Shown here: positions 26,574 to 36,448 of the stretch, in pieces
How the letters are laid out: each line of letters begins with the position of its first letter
Position numbering within the stretch: position 1 is the stretch's first letter
From: JACVRW01 sp963808545
GTDB taxonomy: Bacteria > Actinomycetota > Thermoleophilia > Solirubrobacterales > Thermoleophilaceae
Assembly: GCA_963808545.1 (NCBI GenBank)
Contig: CAWEGB010000008.1
Coordinates: 682,001-746,000, forward strand
Direction: 5' to 3'
DNA length: 64,000 bases
Translations under genes and position numbers: made by a program
Notes under the pieces: model-generated
What the model was told of the DNA's origin: nothing
The model's database searches: none
What the model saw: only the letters and a program-made list of their open reading frames with translations

Positions 26574-26603
26574 CCGCCCCAACCCGCTGGTTGTGCGGGG
26601 CGG
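26574..26603 (-). terminator. Hairpin after the Liv operon
   Basis: CCGCCCC-AACC and GGTT-GTGC-GGGGCGG form a long stem interrupted by a GTGC bulge, with a CGCT loop. It lies directly after the stop codon of the last gene of the Liv operon, between convergent genes. The 150-base convergent gap contains nothing else that I recognise. Confidence 0.45.
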
Positions 26604-26893
26604 CTACTCGGGCCCGGAACGCAGGGCCTGCTGCTCCGCCCGCAGCTCGGCCACGGTCTTGCCGCCGCTGCCGAACGGGCCCTGCAGCTTCCAGCGCGAG
26701 TCGGACTTGGCCGGCCACAGCACCCAGATGATGACCGCGACGAACGACAGCAGCAGGCCGAAGGCCAGCCCGAGCTTCTCGCCGTAGCCCTTGCGTGCCG
26801 AGAGGTAGGAGGCCACGATGGCCGAGATCAGCCAGATGTAGGTGAGCCACAGCGCTCGGGCGCCGATCACGGCGAAGGTGTCGAATAGGTCCA

Positions 26894-26897
<4 letters not shown>
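26604..26897 (-). CDS. Small two-helix membrane protein of unknown function
   Basis: A 97-residue protein with two hydrophobic segments (about 9-31 and 43-61) separated by a basic loop SARKGYGEKLG, and a hydrophilic tail KTVAELRAEQQALR. The ATG overlaps the livF stop as ATGA, so it is the last gene of the branched-chain transporter operon. I do not recognise a family. The coupling suggests an accessory role to the transporter or simple co-transcription. Confidence 0.75.
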
Positions 26898-27603
<706 letters not shown>

Positions 27604-27604
<1 letters not shown>

Positions 27605-28485
27605 CAGTCCTCTCCCCCGCCCTGCCCGCCGGCCGACTCCCGCCGGGCCGCACCGGCCTCGGCCTCGGCCGCCCCCTGCTTGCCCAGGTAGGCCTCCACC
27701 ACACGCGGGTTGGCCCGCACGTCGGCCGGGGAGCCCTCGGCGATCTTCTGGCCGTGGTCGAGCACGGTGATGCGCTCGGAGACCTCCATGATCACCTGCA
27801 TGTCGTGCTCGATCAGCAGGATGGTGAGCCCCTTCTCGTCGCGCAGCCGGTTCATGAACTTGGTCAGCTCAGCCGACTCCTGGGGGTTCATCCCGGCGGT
27901 GGGCTCGTCCAGCAGCAGCAGCCTGGGGTCGGAGGACAGCGCGCGGGCGATCTCCAGGCGGCGCTGGTCGCCGTAGGAGAGGTTGACCGACAGGTCGTCG
28001 TGCTGGTCCTCGGCGATGCCCACGTAAGAGAGCACCTCGCGCGCCTTCGCGTCGACCTCCTTCTCCTCGCGCCGCACCCGCGGAACGCGAAGGATCGAGC
28101 CGAACAACCCGGCCTTCATACGGCCGTGCTGGCCGACCATGACGTTCTCGACCGCGGTCATCGTCCCGAACAGCCTGATGTTCTGGAACGTGCGGGCCAC
28201 GCCGTCGCTCATGATCCGGTCGGGCCGGCGGCCGGTGATGTTGCGGCCGTTGAACGTGATCCGCCCGAAGCTCGGCTTGTAGAGCCCGGTGAGCATGTTG
28301 AAGAACGTCGTCTTGCCGGCGCCGTTGGGGCCGATGATCGACACGATCCCCCGCTCGGGGATGGTGAAGCTCACGTCCTCGACGGCCACCAGTCCGCCGA
28401 ACACCTTGGAGACGTTCTCCGCCTCGAGCAGGGTTTCGCCGTTGCTCTCGCGCGTCTCGTCGGCGGTGGTGTCGGGTTCGCTCAC
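27604..28485 (-). CDS. livG: Branched-chain amino acid ABC transporter ATP-binding protein LivG
   Basis: A 293-residue ATPase. Walker A is GPNGAGKTT; the LivG-specific insert RPDRIMSDGVARTFQNIRLF follows; then come LSYGDQRRLEIARAL, LLLLDEPTAGMNPQE and LIEHDMQVIMEVSERI. The ends are unusual: about 20 charged residues before the domain and a 35-residue Ala/Gly/Glu-rich tail. The GTG at 28485 overlaps the livM stop. Confidence 0.94.
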
Positions 28486-29804
28486 GACCGCGCCTCGAAG
28501 GTCTTGTCGTCGGTGCCGAAGTCGGTGTCGCCGACTCCCACGCCTTCGCGGAGCTCCAGCTGCCGTCTTCGCTCGGGTATCAGGCCCTCGGGTCTGAGCA
28601 CCATCATGATCACCAGCAGGAAGCCGAAGATGCCGAAGGACAGCTCGGTGAGGTCGAAGTCCAGCCCGATCTTCTGCGGGTAGTCGTTGAAGACGTCCGG
28701 GATCAGGTTGTAGTTGATGAACGAGAGCACGATCGCGCCCAGCAGCACGCCCTCAATCGACCCGAGGCCGCCGAGGATGACCATTGCCAGCACGAAGATC
28801 GAGAACGAGAACTGGAACTGGTCGGCGTTGACCGTGTTGAGGTAGGAGCCGAGGAACACTCCGGCGACCCCGCCGAACGCGGCCCCCGTGCCGTAGGCGA
28901 ACAGCTTCGTCTTGACGAGCGGAACGCCCATCGAGGCCGCAGCCACCTCGTCCTCGCGCAGCGCGATCCAGGCCCGGCCGAGACGCGAATCGCGCAGCCG
29001 GTAGTTGATGAACAGCGAGAGGAACACCATGGCCAGCGCCACGAAGTACCAGGGTCTGAGCTCGAGCGACTGGAACGGTGCCAGGAAGGGGAGGTCGATC
29101 TTGTCGACCGGGGTGATCCCCTGGCGGCCGTTGGTGATCTTCTCCCCCGCGATCTGGATCTCGTCGCCGTTGATGACGATGCGCCCGATGATCTCGCCGA
29201 ATGCGAGCGTGACGATCGCGATGTAGTCGCCGCGCAGGCGAAGCGTGGGTAACCCGATCAGCATGCCCGCGATCGTGGTCACCACCACCGCGATGATGAG
29301 CACCAGCAGGAAGTTCAGGTGTATGCCCGGCAGCTCGGAGGCCGGCGCTCCGACCAGGAAGGACCAGCCCTCGCCGCCGCCGGCGTTGACGAAGAAGCCG
29401 GACATGAACCAGCCGGACGTGAGCGCGCCCAGCGCGTAGAAGGCCACATAGCCGAGGTCGAGCAGACCGGCGAAGCCGACGATGATGTTGAGCCCCAGGG
29501 CCATCACCGCCAGGGCGAGCGCCTGAATCGCGTCCTCGATGAAGGCCCCGCCCGAATCCTGGAAGAAGGGCAGGACTATTGCCCAGACGGCGAGCGCGAG
29601 CAGGGCGCCTCGCGAGATCAGCTCGTTCTCGCGGAAGACGGTGCGAACGGCGATGAGCGCCCACAGCGCGAAGGCCATGAACAGGTTCATCTGGATCTGA
29701 TCGCCCATCCACAGGGCCACCACGAGGGCTGCGGCCAGACCGAGCAGGGTGCGCCGGTCGGTCTTCAGGTCCCCGCGCTGCACCTCGGGGACGACGGTGC
29801 TCAT
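28482..29804 (-). CDS. livM: Branched-chain amino acid ABC transporter permease LivM
   Basis: A 440-residue inner-membrane permease with about ten hydrophobic segments. The LivM core includes LGLNIIVGFAGLLDLGYVAF, TLRLRGDYIAIVTLAFGEI, RDSRLGRAWIALREDEVAA and EGVLLGAIVLSFINYNL. It carries an N-terminal hydrophobic extension of about 100 residues, common in actinobacterial LivM. The ATG overlaps the livH stop as ATGA. Confidence 0.94.
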   Translation of the reverse strand: MSTVVPEVQRGDLKTDRRTLLGLAAALVVALWMGDQIQMNLFMAFALWALIAVRTVFRENELISRGALLALAVWAIVLPFFQDSGGAFIEDAIQALALAVMALGLNIIVGFAGLLDLGYVAFYALGALTSGWFMSGFFVNAGGGEGWSFLVGAPASELPGIHLNFLLVLIIAVVVTTIAGMLIGLPTLRLRGDYIAIVTLAFGEIIGRIVINGDEIQIAGEKITNGRQGITPVDKIDLPFLAPFQSLELRPWYFVALAMVFLSLFINYRLRDSRLGRAWIALREDEVAAASMGVPLVKTKLFAYGTGAAFGGVAGVFLGSYLNTVNADQFQFSFSIFVLAMVILGGLGSIEGVLLGAIVLSFINYNLIPDVFNDYPQKIGLDFDLTELSFGIFGFLLVIMMVLRPEGLIPERRRQLELREGVGVGDTDFGTDDKTFEARS

Positions 29805-30868
29805 CCGGCCTCCCTCGTCTGCTCACCCAGGAGGCCCTGCGGGCGGAAGACCATGATCAGCACGAGGTAGGCGAACACGATCGCCGGCGTCCATTCACCG
29901 CCGATCCGGTTGTCGGAGATCTGCTGGATGATCCCGATGATGAAGCCGCCGAGCACCGCCCCCCAGAGGTTGCCGATGCCTCCCATCACCGCGGCGGTGA
30001 ACGCGATCAGCCCGGCCTGGAAGCCCTGGAAGAACCAGATCGTGGTCTGGTAGAGCGCGTAGATGAGGCCCGCGGCGCCGGCCATGATGCCGCCGAGCAG
30101 GAAGGTGGCCGAGATGGTGGTGTCCACGTTGATGCCCATCAGGCGCGCGGCCTCGGGATCCTGGGCGGTGGCGCGCATGGCCTTGCCCAATCGGCTCTGG
30201 CTGATGAAGCCGGTGAGGAGGAAGACGAGCGGGATGGTGGCGCCCACGGCGAGCACGTCGCCCTGCGACACCGATACCCCGGCGATGCTGAACAGCTCCT
30301 TCTGAGCGTTGATGAGGTCCGGAATGCCCTCCGGGGAGCCGCCGATCCAGAGGATGCCGACGTTCTGAAGGATGAAGCTGAAGCCCACCGCGGTGATGAG
30401 CGGGGCTAACTTCGGTGCCGTGCGTAACGGCCGGTAGGCCACCCTCTCGATCATCACGTTGAGCGAGCTGCTGGCCAGCATGGCCAGCACCAGAACGAGC
30501 AACAGGCCGATGAAGAGGCCGCCGACACCCGTGGACGCCGTGAGCCCGATCGTGCCGAACAGGCCGGCCGATACGAGCGAGCCGATCATGAACACCTCGC
30601 CGTGGGCGAAGTTGATCAGCTCGATGATTCCGTAGACCAGCGTGTACCCGAGCGCCACGAGCGCCCAGATCGCGCCGTTGGAGAGACCGTCGACGACGTT
30701 GTTGCCCAGCCGGGCCAGGCTGCCGTCGTTGGAGATGTCCTGGACGCCGTAGACCACCGGCATCACGAGCAGCAGGGCGATCAGGCCGTACTCGCCGATG
30801 TACTTGCGAATCCTGTCGCCGGTGTTCGCCCGTACCGGCAGGCGTGGTGCGTCGCTGCTCGCTTCCAA
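29801..30868 (-). CDS. livH: Branched-chain amino acid ABC transporter permease LivH
   Basis: A 355-residue permease. The LivH core is VDGLSNGAIWALVALGYTLV, ELINFAHGEVFMIGS, RLGKAMRATAQDPEAARLMGI and AAVMGGIGNLWGAVLGGFIIG. I chose the TTG at 30868, which has GGGAGG at ribosome-binding distance; an earlier TTG at 30892 lacks this. A strong hairpin separates it from the binding-protein gene upstream. Confidence 0.92.
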   Translation of the reverse strand: MEASSDAPRLPVRANTGDRIRKYIGEYGLIALLLVMPVVYGVQDISNDGSLARLGNNVVDGLSNGAIWALVALGYTLVYGIIELINFAHGEVFMIGSLVSAGLFGTIGLTASTGVGGLFIGLLLVLVLAMLASSSLNVMIERVAYRPLRTAPKLAPLITAVGFSFILQNVGILWIGGSPEGIPDLINAQKELFSIAGVSVSQGDVLAVGATIPLVFLLTGFISQSRLGKAMRATAQDPEAARLMGINVDTTISATFLLGGIMAGAAGLIYALYQTTIWFFQGFQAGLIAFTAAVMGGIGNLWGAVLGGFIIGIIQQISDNRIGGEWTPAIVFAYLVLIMVFRPQGLLGEQTREAG

Positions 30869-30900
30869 GACCCTCCCTTCGTGCGGATCCAATCAGAAAC

Positions 30901-30931
30901 GGGGGGCGGACGACAAGGTCGTCCACCCCCC
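30901..30931 (-). terminator. Strong intercistronic hairpin between the binding-protein and LivH genes
   Basis: A GGGGGG-C-GGACGAC arm (30901-30914) pairs with GTCGTCC-A-CCCCCC (30918-30931), with a 3-base loop and one mismatch. It lies 33 bases upstream of livH and just after the binding-protein stop codon. The likely effect is 3'-end protection or partial termination, giving more binding protein than permease. Confidence 0.6.
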
Positions 30932-30955
30932 GGTCCCTCAATCGGGTCTGGGCGA

Positions 30956-32230
30956 TCAGCCGCCTTCTGCCTGAATCGTCTTCTCGAAAGTGAGCTCGCC
31001 ACCCTCGATGGAGTAGATCCCGTAGTCGGTCAGCGTCGTGTCGCCGTTCTCGTCGATGTCGTACGTGCCGAGCACCGACTCGCGGCCCTTGGTCTGGAAC
31101 AGCGCATCGATCATGGCCTGCTTGTCGGAGCAGTCAGCACCGAGCTCCTCGCAGGTGTCGAGCACGAGCTTCATCGCCTCGTAGCCGTAGATCGAATACG
31201 GATCCGGATTGGCCTCTCCGTACTTCGCCTCGAAGTCGGAGAAGAACTTCCGGCCTTCCGGCGGGTACTCGTCGGGCGACAGCGTCGCCACCGAGACCTG
31301 CACGTTCTTGGCCACGTCGGCGGGGATGCCGCCTTCCTTCGGGTCGGCGAAGCCGGACTCGGCCACACCGTCAGGCCCGTACAGCTTCGTGATGCCGGCC
31401 GCGGAGACGTCCTTGTACAGCTGGACGGCGCCGTTGGCCGTGATCCCGGAGAAGACGAAGCAGTCAGCCCCGGAGCTCTTGACCGTCGCGGCCTGGGAGC
31501 GGAAGTTCGGAGCCTTCGGGTCGATGCCCTCGTTGCCCGCGACCTCCAGCCCGATCTCACCCGCAGCACTCTCGATGTTGCGTGCCAGACCGGCCCCGTA
31601 GACCTCCTTGTCGTTGAGGATGTAGGCCGACTTGCAGCCATCCTCATTCATCAGGGAGGCCAGCGCCGCGCCCTGAATCGTGTCCTTGGGCACGATCCGC
31701 ATGTAGTGGCGGCTACCGGTGGGGTAGTACTTCTCCGGCTCGCCCTTGTCGGCGCCCGGCTCGTCCGAGGTCAGACCGACGGCCGTGTTGGCCGGGCTGA
31801 TCTGAGCGATCGGCACCTCGTTGAGAATCGGGATCGAGATCGCCGACGCCCCCGAGTTGAACTCGCCGATGTAGGCCACCGCAGCGTCGTCCTGCGCGAC
31901 CTTACGGGCGTTCGCCGAGGTCGCCTCCGGCGTCCACGTGCCCGCCTGGGCGGTCGAGTCGTCGAGCGACGTGTACTTCACCGTCGTCTGACCCGCCTTG
32001 CCCTTGTTCTGTTCGAGAGCGAGCTTGATGCCCTCGACCATGGCGGTCGTCTGCGGCCTCGATGCACCCTGGAGCGGGAGCGATGAATAGACGTTGACGG
32101 AATTGCCGCCGCCGTCACCACCGCTGTCGCCCGAATCGCCGCCGTCGTCTTCGTCGCCGCCGCAGGCAGTCATGCCCACAGCGAAGACTCCGAGGAGGCA
32201 GGCGAAGATTGCCAGCCAACGTACCTTCAA
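30956..32230 (-). CDS. Branched-chain amino acid ABC transporter substrate-binding lipoprotein
   Basis: A 424-residue periplasmic-type binding protein. Its signal peptide ends in a lipobox-like VGMTACGG, followed by an Asp/Gly/Ser-rich linker. The type I binding fold begins NVYSSLPLQGASRPQT and contains AYIGEFNSGASAISIPILNE and DGVAESGF. I chose the TTG at 32230, preceded by AGGAGGGAATATC; earlier codons to 32272 lie in the leader. The usual ligands of the family are amino acids, urea or aromatic acids, so LivJ is only a class label. Confidence 0.9.
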   Translation of the reverse strand: MKVRWLAIFACLLGVFAVGMTACGGDEDDGGDSGDSGGDGGGNSVNVYSSLPLQGASRPQTTAMVEGIKLALEQNKGKAGQTTVKYTSLDDSTAQAGTWTPEATSANARKVAQDDAAVAYIGEFNSGASAISIPILNEVPIAQISPANTAVGLTSDEPGADKGEPEKYYPTGSRHYMRIVPKDTIQGAALASLMNEDGCKSAYILNDKEVYGAGLARNIESAAGEIGLEVAGNEGIDPKAPNFRSQAATVKSSGADCFVFSGITANGAVQLYKDVSAAGITKLYGPDGVAESGFADPKEGGIPADVAKNVQVSVATLSPDEYPPEGRKFFSDFEAKYGEANPDPYSIYGYEAMKLVLDTCEELGADCSDKQAMIDALFQTKGRESVLGTYDIDENGDTTLTDYGIYSIEGGELTFEKTIQAEGG

Positions 32231-32270
32231 GATATTCCCTCCTATGGAGATAGCTCCAACCTGCCGCGGC

Positions 32271-32299
32271 ATCCTAAGGACCGTCGGCGGCGCTCACAA
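32271..32299 (-). promoter_or_regulatory. Promoter of the Liv transporter operon
   Basis: On the minus strand TTGTGA (32299-32294) and TAGGAT (32276-32271) are 17 bases apart, close to the sigma-70 consensus. The resulting leader of about 35 bases carries AGGAGGG before the TTG start. The rest of the 116-base gap shows no other clear feature. Confidence 0.55.
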
Positions 32300-32346
32300 T
32301 CGGCACGGGGCGGCTTAACGGGGAGACAATCTGGCCCCAGAGGGGA

Positions 32347-33582
32347 TCAGTCGAGCTCGCGCACGTAGCGGAAGCGCCCGTCGCGCAGCGCGTACAGGTA
32401 CTGACGCTCGTCGTCCACGTCGCCGGTTCCCCGCAGCGTGTACGCCCCCAGGGGCGAGCGCCGTTCGCGCATCGCCAGCGCCGCCCGGGCCACGCGCTCA
32501 CGGCTGCGTCCGCCCATCCGCACGGCGTCGAGGATCACGCGCATGGCCTCGTAGCCGTACACGGCCTCTGGCCGCTCCGCCTCTGGTCCTCCCAGCCGCC
32601 CGGCACGCCGCATCACCCGCCGCCCGGCCGCGTTCAGCTCCCCCGCGTCGCGCACCGAGGTGAGCGCCTCCACGCTCACCGGCGCGACGGGGAAGGGCCG
32701 CCGCGGGTCGCGGGCGAGGACGCCGGCGGTCGTGTAGACCGGGACGCCGGGCATGAGTGAGTCGAAGGCCGCCATCAGCCGCCCCGTGCCGGGCCCGGCG
32801 ACGCCGGCGTAGACGATCGAGTCCGGCTCGGCCCTGGCCAGGCTGTCGGCGATGTCGGGGATCTCGTCGACCTTGCCCCGGTACTCCTCCGACTGCAGCG
32901 GAGGAATGCCGGCGCGGCGCAGCCTGGAGATGATCTGGGCGGCGAGCTCGCGGCCGTAGACCTCTTGGTCGAACACCACCACCGGCCGCTCCGCCCCTCG
33001 CTCGCCCAGCAGGTCAACCAGGGTCTCGGCCTGCAGCAGGTCACGCGGCACGACACGCACGAAGTTGCGGCGGCCGCTGGGCCACAGGCGCTCCGGCAGC
33101 GAGCGTGGGCGGCCCGGAGGGGTGGTGGTGAGCGAGGTCAGACCGTCCTCGGGCGACACCTGCAGCAGGCCGGCGTCGTTGAGAGTGGGCATCGAGATCG
33201 CGGACGCACCGTGGCCGAGCTCGCCCAGGTAGGCGATGGCTCGCGGGTCGTCGGCCGCCCGGTCGGCGTTGGCGTTCACGAGCTCCGGATCCCAGGAGAG
33301 CTCGTCGCGCTTGGTCGTGCTCACGTCCCGCAAGCGGATGCGCAGGTCCCCCGCCCGGCCGCCGGCGTCCTCGAGCGCAACTCGCGCGCCCGCCTCGACC
33401 GCCCTGGCCGCGGGCGCGGCAACGCCGTCGCGTGGCAGGCTGAGATAGACGGTCGCCCGGTCGCCCTCGACCGCGGATGGATCGTCGCTTGCGTCGTCGC
33501 CCAGACAGCCGCTGAGGCCGAGCCCGGCCGCGGCCACCGCGCAGAGAGCTGCTGTGAGGCTCCGGGGGGTCAAGCCGAGCAT
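32347..33582 (-). CDS. Second ABC-type substrate-binding lipoprotein, paralogue of the Liv binding protein
   Basis: A 411-residue lipoprotein with signal peptide and lipobox LGLSGCLGD. It aligns with the neighbouring binding protein over the whole length (compare YLGELGHGASAISMPTLND with the YIGEFNSGASAISIPILNE of the neighbour), yet identity looks low. No permease accompanies it. It may share the adjacent LivHMGF system, act as a sensor, or have another ligand. It is divergent from the phosphofructokinase gene. Confidence 0.85.
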   Translation of the reverse strand: MLGLTPRSLTAALCAVAAAGLGLSGCLGDDASDDPSAVEGDRATVYLSLPRDGVAAPAARAVEAGARVALEDAGGRAGDLRIRLRDVSTTKRDELSWDPELVNANADRAADDPRAIAYLGELGHGASAISMPTLNDAGLLQVSPEDGLTSLTTTPPGRPRSLPERLWPSGRRNFVRVVPRDLLQAETLVDLLGERGAERPVVVFDQEVYGRELAAQIISRLRRAGIPPLQSEEYRGKVDEIPDIADSLARAEPDSIVYAGVAGPGTGRLMAAFDSLMPGVPVYTTAGVLARDPRRPFPVAPVSVEALTSVRDAGELNAAGRRVMRRAGRLGGPEAERPEAVYGYEAMRVILDAVRMGGRSRERVARAALAMRERRSPLGAYTLRGTGDVDDERQYLYALRDGRFRYVRELD

Positions 33583-33598
33583 TGTGACGAGGCTTGTT

Positions 33599-33604
33599 TA
33601 ACTA
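33599..33604 (+). promoter_or_regulatory. -10 box of the phosphofructokinase gene
   Basis: TAACTA lies 7 bases before the chosen GTG start, so transcription should begin at the start codon. No convincing -35 box is visible in the 29-base divergent gap. Confidence 0.35.
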
Positions 33605-33611
33605 CCCGGCA

Positions 33612-34643
33612 GTGCGGATCGGAGTGCTCACCGGAGGAGGGGACTGCCCCGGTCTCAACGCCGTGATCCGCGCGATCGTCCGCAGGGGGATCGACGCCCA
33701 CGGTCACGCCATCGTCGGCTTCCGCGACGGCTGGCGCGGACCGATCGAGAACGCCTACGAGGAGCTGACGGTCGAGTCCACGCGGGGGATCCTGCCGCGA
33801 GGAGGGACGATCCTGCGCTCGTCGCGCACCAACCCCTTCAAGCGCGAGGATGGTCCTGACCAGATCCGCGAGAACATGGCGACCCTGAACCTCAACGGGC
33901 TGATCGCCATCGGCGGCGAGGACACGCTGGGGGCGGCCGCCCGCCTCCACGCCGAGCACGGGCTGCCGGTGCTCGGGGTGCCGAAGACGATCGACAACGA
34001 TCTCGGCGGGACCGACATGACCTTCGGCTTCGATACCGCCGTGCAGATAGCCACCGACGCGATCGACCGCCTCCACACCACGGCCGAGTCGCACAATCGC
34101 GTGATGATCGTCGAGGTCATGGGCCGCCACGCCGGCTGGATCGCCCTGCACTCCGGGCTGGCCGGCGGAGCCGACGTGATCCTGATCCCGGAGCGGCCCT
34201 TCGACATCGATGAGGTCTGCCGCCTCATCCGCCGGCGCCACTCGCGTGGGCGCTTCTTCTCGATCGTGGTGGTGGCCGAGGGGGCGCTGCCCGACGAGGG
34301 GACGATGGAGACGGTGAAGGGCGACGAGGACGAGTTCGGCCACGTCCGCCTGGGCGGGATCGGCCAGCGCCTCGAGCGCGAAATCGAGTCGCGCACCGGC
34401 TACGAGTCGCGGGCCACCGTGCTGGGCCACATCCAGCGCGGCGGCACCCCCACGGCCTTCGACCGCGTGCTGGCCACGCGGCTCGGGGTGGCGGCGGCCG
34501 ACGCCGCCCACGACGACCAGTGGGGCCTGATGCCGGCCCTGCTCGGCACGCGCATCCAGCTGGTGCCTCTGTCCGAGGCCGTGGCCGACCTGCGCACGGT
34601 CCCCGCGGAGGACTACGAGGCCGCCGGTACGTTCTTCGGGTAG
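33612..34643 (+). CDS. 6-phosphofructokinase, probably pyrophosphate-dependent
   Basis: A 343-residue group III PfkA-like enzyme (fructose 6-phosphate to fructose 1,6-bisphosphate). It starts RIGVLTGGGDCPGLNA. The phosphoryl-donor loop reads GGEDTLG and the catalytic loop PKTIDND. An Asp at the position of E. coli Gly104 and a Lys at Gly124 are the known marks of PPi-dependent enzymes. MGRHAGWIALHSGLAGGAD and the late LGHIQRGGTPTAFDR complete the active site. I chose the GTG at 33612 because the family begins at RIGV; a TTG at 33594 is inside the promoter. Confidence 0.92.
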   Translation: MRIGVLTGGGDCPGLNAVIRAIVRRGIDAHGHAIVGFRDGWRGPIENAYEELTVESTRGILPRGGTILRSSRTNPFKREDGPDQIRENMATLNLNGLIAIGGEDTLGAAARLHAEHGLPVLGVPKTIDNDLGGTDMTFGFDTAVQIATDAIDRLHTTAESHNRVMIVEVMGRHAGWIALHSGLAGGADVILIPERPFDIDEVCRLIRRRHSRGRFFSIVVVAEGALPDEGTMETVKGDEDEFGHVRLGGIGQRLEREIESRTGYESRATVLGHIQRGGTPTAFDRVLATRLGVAAADAAHDDQWGLMPALLGTRIQLVPLSEAVADLRTVPAEDYEAAGTFFG

Positions 34644-34652
34644 CTCAGGGCG

Positions 34653-34853
34653 CTAGTAGGCGGCGCCGGGATCGTCCGCCGGCTCGTCCGAGCGGCCCAT
34701 CAGCTGGTCGACGAAGGGTTTGGCGATCATGTATCCGGCGGCGGCGACCGTGAGCAGCACCGTGACCAGGAACGCGTCGAAGGACTTGATGTCGAACGAC
34801 CAGGCCGCCACCCAGAAGATCAGGCCGATCGTGAAGGCCACCAGCACGACCAT
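34653..34853 (-). CDS. Small two-helix membrane protein of unknown function
   Basis: A 66-residue protein with two hydrophobic segments (about 2-20 and 29-46) and an acidic tail DEPADDPGAAY. The ATG overlaps the stop of the upstream NTF2-like gene by one base (TGATG). No family is recognised. It may be a small membrane partner of that protein, which is inference from coupling only. Confidence 0.65.
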   Translation of the reverse strand: MVVLVAFTIGLIFWVAAWSFDIKSFDAFLVTVLLTVAAAGYMIAKPFVDQLMGRSDEPADDPGAAY

Positions 34854-35434
34854 CAGGAGGCCGACCTCTCCGAGACGGCGCGGCGGGCCCGGGTGACCGC
34901 GTTGAAGGCGCCCTTCAGAGCGCGCTCGGCGCCGGAGTCCTGGGCGGGCATCATGCCCACCTGGCGGGCGAAGGCCATGCCGTCGTAGTAGGCGGTGGCG
35001 GTCACGATCTCGTCGTCCTCGATCTCCAGCAGGTCGATCCCTCGCAGCTGAAGCGGCTTGCCCGTGGGGTCGATGCCCTGGAACGTCTCACCGTCGAAGG
35101 TCCCCTGCATGCGCCACTCGACCGCCGCGCTCTTGTCGGCGGCAACGAGGCGCGTGACCGTCGTCTCCATGTCGGGAGCGCCCGCGAAGGTGGCCGCGAA
35201 GAACTCCATGATCTCCGCCCGGCCCCGGAAGATGCCCAGCGGCACGATGTCCGCCACGCCGTCCTCGCGCCAGTGCTCGCCGATGGCGCGCACGTCGCGG
35301 CGATTCAGCGCCTCGAAGTAGGAACGGCAATGCGCCTCGACCCGCTTGCGCTTGCTGATCCGCTTGGGCTTGGGCGCCGCCTCGGGGGGGTCGCCGGCCG
35401 CCGTGGAGCGCTCCGCCTTGATCTCGGCCATCAC
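34853..35434 (-). CDS. NTF2-like (SnoaL-type) protein with basic N-terminal extension
   Basis: A 193-residue protein. A lysine/arginine-rich N-terminus (about 1-30, PKPKRISKRKR) precedes a SnoaL-like fold starting VEAHCRSYFEALNRRDVRAI and containing DIVPLGIFRGRAEIMEFFAATF and GIDLLEIEDDEIVTATAYYD. The fold serves polyketide cyclases, isomerases and many unknown proteins, so the role is open. The start may be GTG at 35434 or ATG at 35431. Confidence 0.8.
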   Translation of the reverse strand: MMAEIKAERSTAAGDPPEAAPKPKRISKRKRVEAHCRSYFEALNRRDVRAIGEHWREDGVADIVPLGIFRGRAEIMEFFAATFAGAPDMETTVTRLVAADKSAAVEWRMQGTFDGETFQGIDPTGKPLQLRGIDLLEIEDDEIVTATAYYDGMAFARQVGMMPAQDSGAERALKGAFNAVTRARRAVSERSAS

Positions 35435-35483
35435 GGCCCAGCCTACCAGTGATCCCAGCGGCCGCCAGCAGTCGCGATCGGGC

Positions 35484-36368
<885 letters not shown>

Positions 36369-36377
36369 GATCTGAAT

Positions 36378-36392
36378 GATTGTTCCACAATC
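36378..36392. promoter_or_regulatory. Perfect TTGT-type palindrome upstream of the EamA gene
   Basis: GATTGTTCCACAATC is a perfect 6-base inverted repeat with a 3-base centre, 10 bases before the EamA ATG. It fits the TNGTNNNACNA operator form bound by many FadR/FCD-type GntR regulators. No regulator gene is adjacent. The FCD protein at 13001-13684 is the only such protein in the window, and a link is speculative. Confidence 0.4.
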
Positions 36393-36448
36393 TTGCCAGG
36401 GATGGGCAGGTCACCCGCCACGGAGCGGCGCCACGCCGGTCAGGTGGC

